A stretch of DNA of 64,000 nt, taken from NCBI RefSeq assembly GCF_020687785.1, contig NZ_JAJEWI010000005.1, forward strand, positions 915,937 through 979,936. Reading direction: 5' to 3'. The stretch is from Sphingopyxis yananensis (GTDB lineage Bacteria; Pseudomonadota; Alphaproteobacteria; Sphingomonadales; Sphingomonadaceae). Below are positions 63,921 through 64,000 of this stretch, piece by piece. The position numbers were made by a program, and so were the translations under genes. Under the pieces are notes generated by a model. The model was not told where the DNA came from and did no database searches. It worked only from the letters and a program-made list of their open reading frames with translations. Numbering within the stretch: the first letter of the stretch is position 1; each line of letters begins with the position of its first letter.

Positions 63921-64000
63921 TTATGCTGCCATGAGTTGTTCGTCCAGCATGGTGAAATATTTCTCTTCAGCCTCTGCTGGCGGGATATTGCCAATTGGTT
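63921..64000 (-). mobile_element. IS3-family transposase, C-terminal fragment
   Basis: The minus frame from the window edge reads PIGNIPPAEAEEKYF and ends ...LDEQLMAA with TAA at 63923-63921. GNIPPAEAE is the common C-terminus of IS3-family OrfB (rve integrase domain). The rest of the element is outside the window. Confidence 0.85.

Larger units (their letters stand above)
55837..64000 (+). mobile_element. Integrated genomic island (one end visible)
   Basis: It begins in the 3' part of tRNA-Gly(TCC); the att core would be within 55837-55863, where integrases of this class recombine. The first gene inside is a P4-type integrase pointing away from the tRNA, 180 bases on. The genes that follow (RiPP cluster, unknown protein, Mrr endonuclease, IS3 element) have no core neighbours and differ in content from the flanking chromosome. 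The other end and attR are outside the window, so its size is unknown. Confidence 0.75.

Overview
The window looks like a chromosomal segment of a sphingomonad-type alphaproteobacterium (Sphingomonadales). The evidence is the gene content and order: plsX-fabH-ihfA-merR, pyrE-pdxJ-acpS-lepB as an overlapping operon, coxB-ctaD-ctaB-(small ORF)-ctaG-coxC-DUF983-SURF1-thrC, a class I (archaeal-type) lysyl-tRNA synthetase, a TonB-dependent receptor with the inner-plug sequence typical of sphingomonads, and cmk/rpsA/ihfB. This is inference; there is no rRNA here to confirm taxonomy.

Layout. 1-3.5 kb: start of pyrC, a folate-binding YgfZ protein, a secreted hypothetical, a retropepsin-like protease, a metallo-beta-lactamase-fold hydrolase and a MAPEG membrane protein. 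3.9-7.2 kb: rpmF, the phospholipid/fatty-acid genes plsX and fabH, ihfA and a MerR regulator. 7.4-17 kb: a SixA-like phosphatase, a large DinG-type helicase, lysK, an asparaginase-domain protein, a desaturase, an RcnB-type secreted protein with an 11-residue tandem repeat, an orphan 2Fe-2S subunit, a class II aldolase and two DnaA boxes. 17-21 kb: rpsU, an FKBP isomerase, a pentanucleotide microsatellite, then pyrE-pdxJ-acpS-lepB. 21.4-30.2 kb: the aa3-type cytochrome c oxidase operon with its assembly factors, running into thrC and a methyltransferase. 30.3-36 kb: a diguanylate cyclase, a LuxR-type regulator without a LuxI partner, a TonB-dependent receptor and an MpaB-like oxygenase.

36-40.2 kb is an oxygen-response module: an FnrL-type regulator with four correctly spaced cysteines, ompW, a degenerate P-type-ATPase-like protein and hemN, with TTGAT-N4-ATCAA-type FNR boxes in the ompW divergent region and in front of hemN. 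Just after it, a tRNA-Leu(UAA) gene is split by a 226-nt group I intron inserted between U34 and A35. 40.8-55.7 kb is mostly core: an ABC exporter, ihfB, rpsA, an adenylate cyclase sitting between rpsA and cmk, cmk, aroA, a FYDLN-type protein, two identical tRNA-Ala(GGC) genes, Rrf2, an HD-domain protein, an enoyl-CoA hydratase, prfC and dinB.

From the tRNA-Gly(TCC) at 55790 to the end of the window lies an integrated island: a P4-type tyrosine integrase directly after the tRNA, then a compact three-gene RiPP cluster and a defence-like tail. The cluster holds a precursor of about 213 residues with six T-x-[TS]-x4-E...D-rich core repeats, an MvdD-type ATP-grasp ligase, and a three-helix membrane protein whose start overlaps the ligase stop. 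This is a strong candidate for a multi-core graspetide (omega-ester/omega-amide peptide) pathway and is the most interesting system in the window. The island ends, within the window, in an unknown 490-residue protein and an Mrr-type restriction endonuclease whose 5' end is cut off by an IS3-family insertion.
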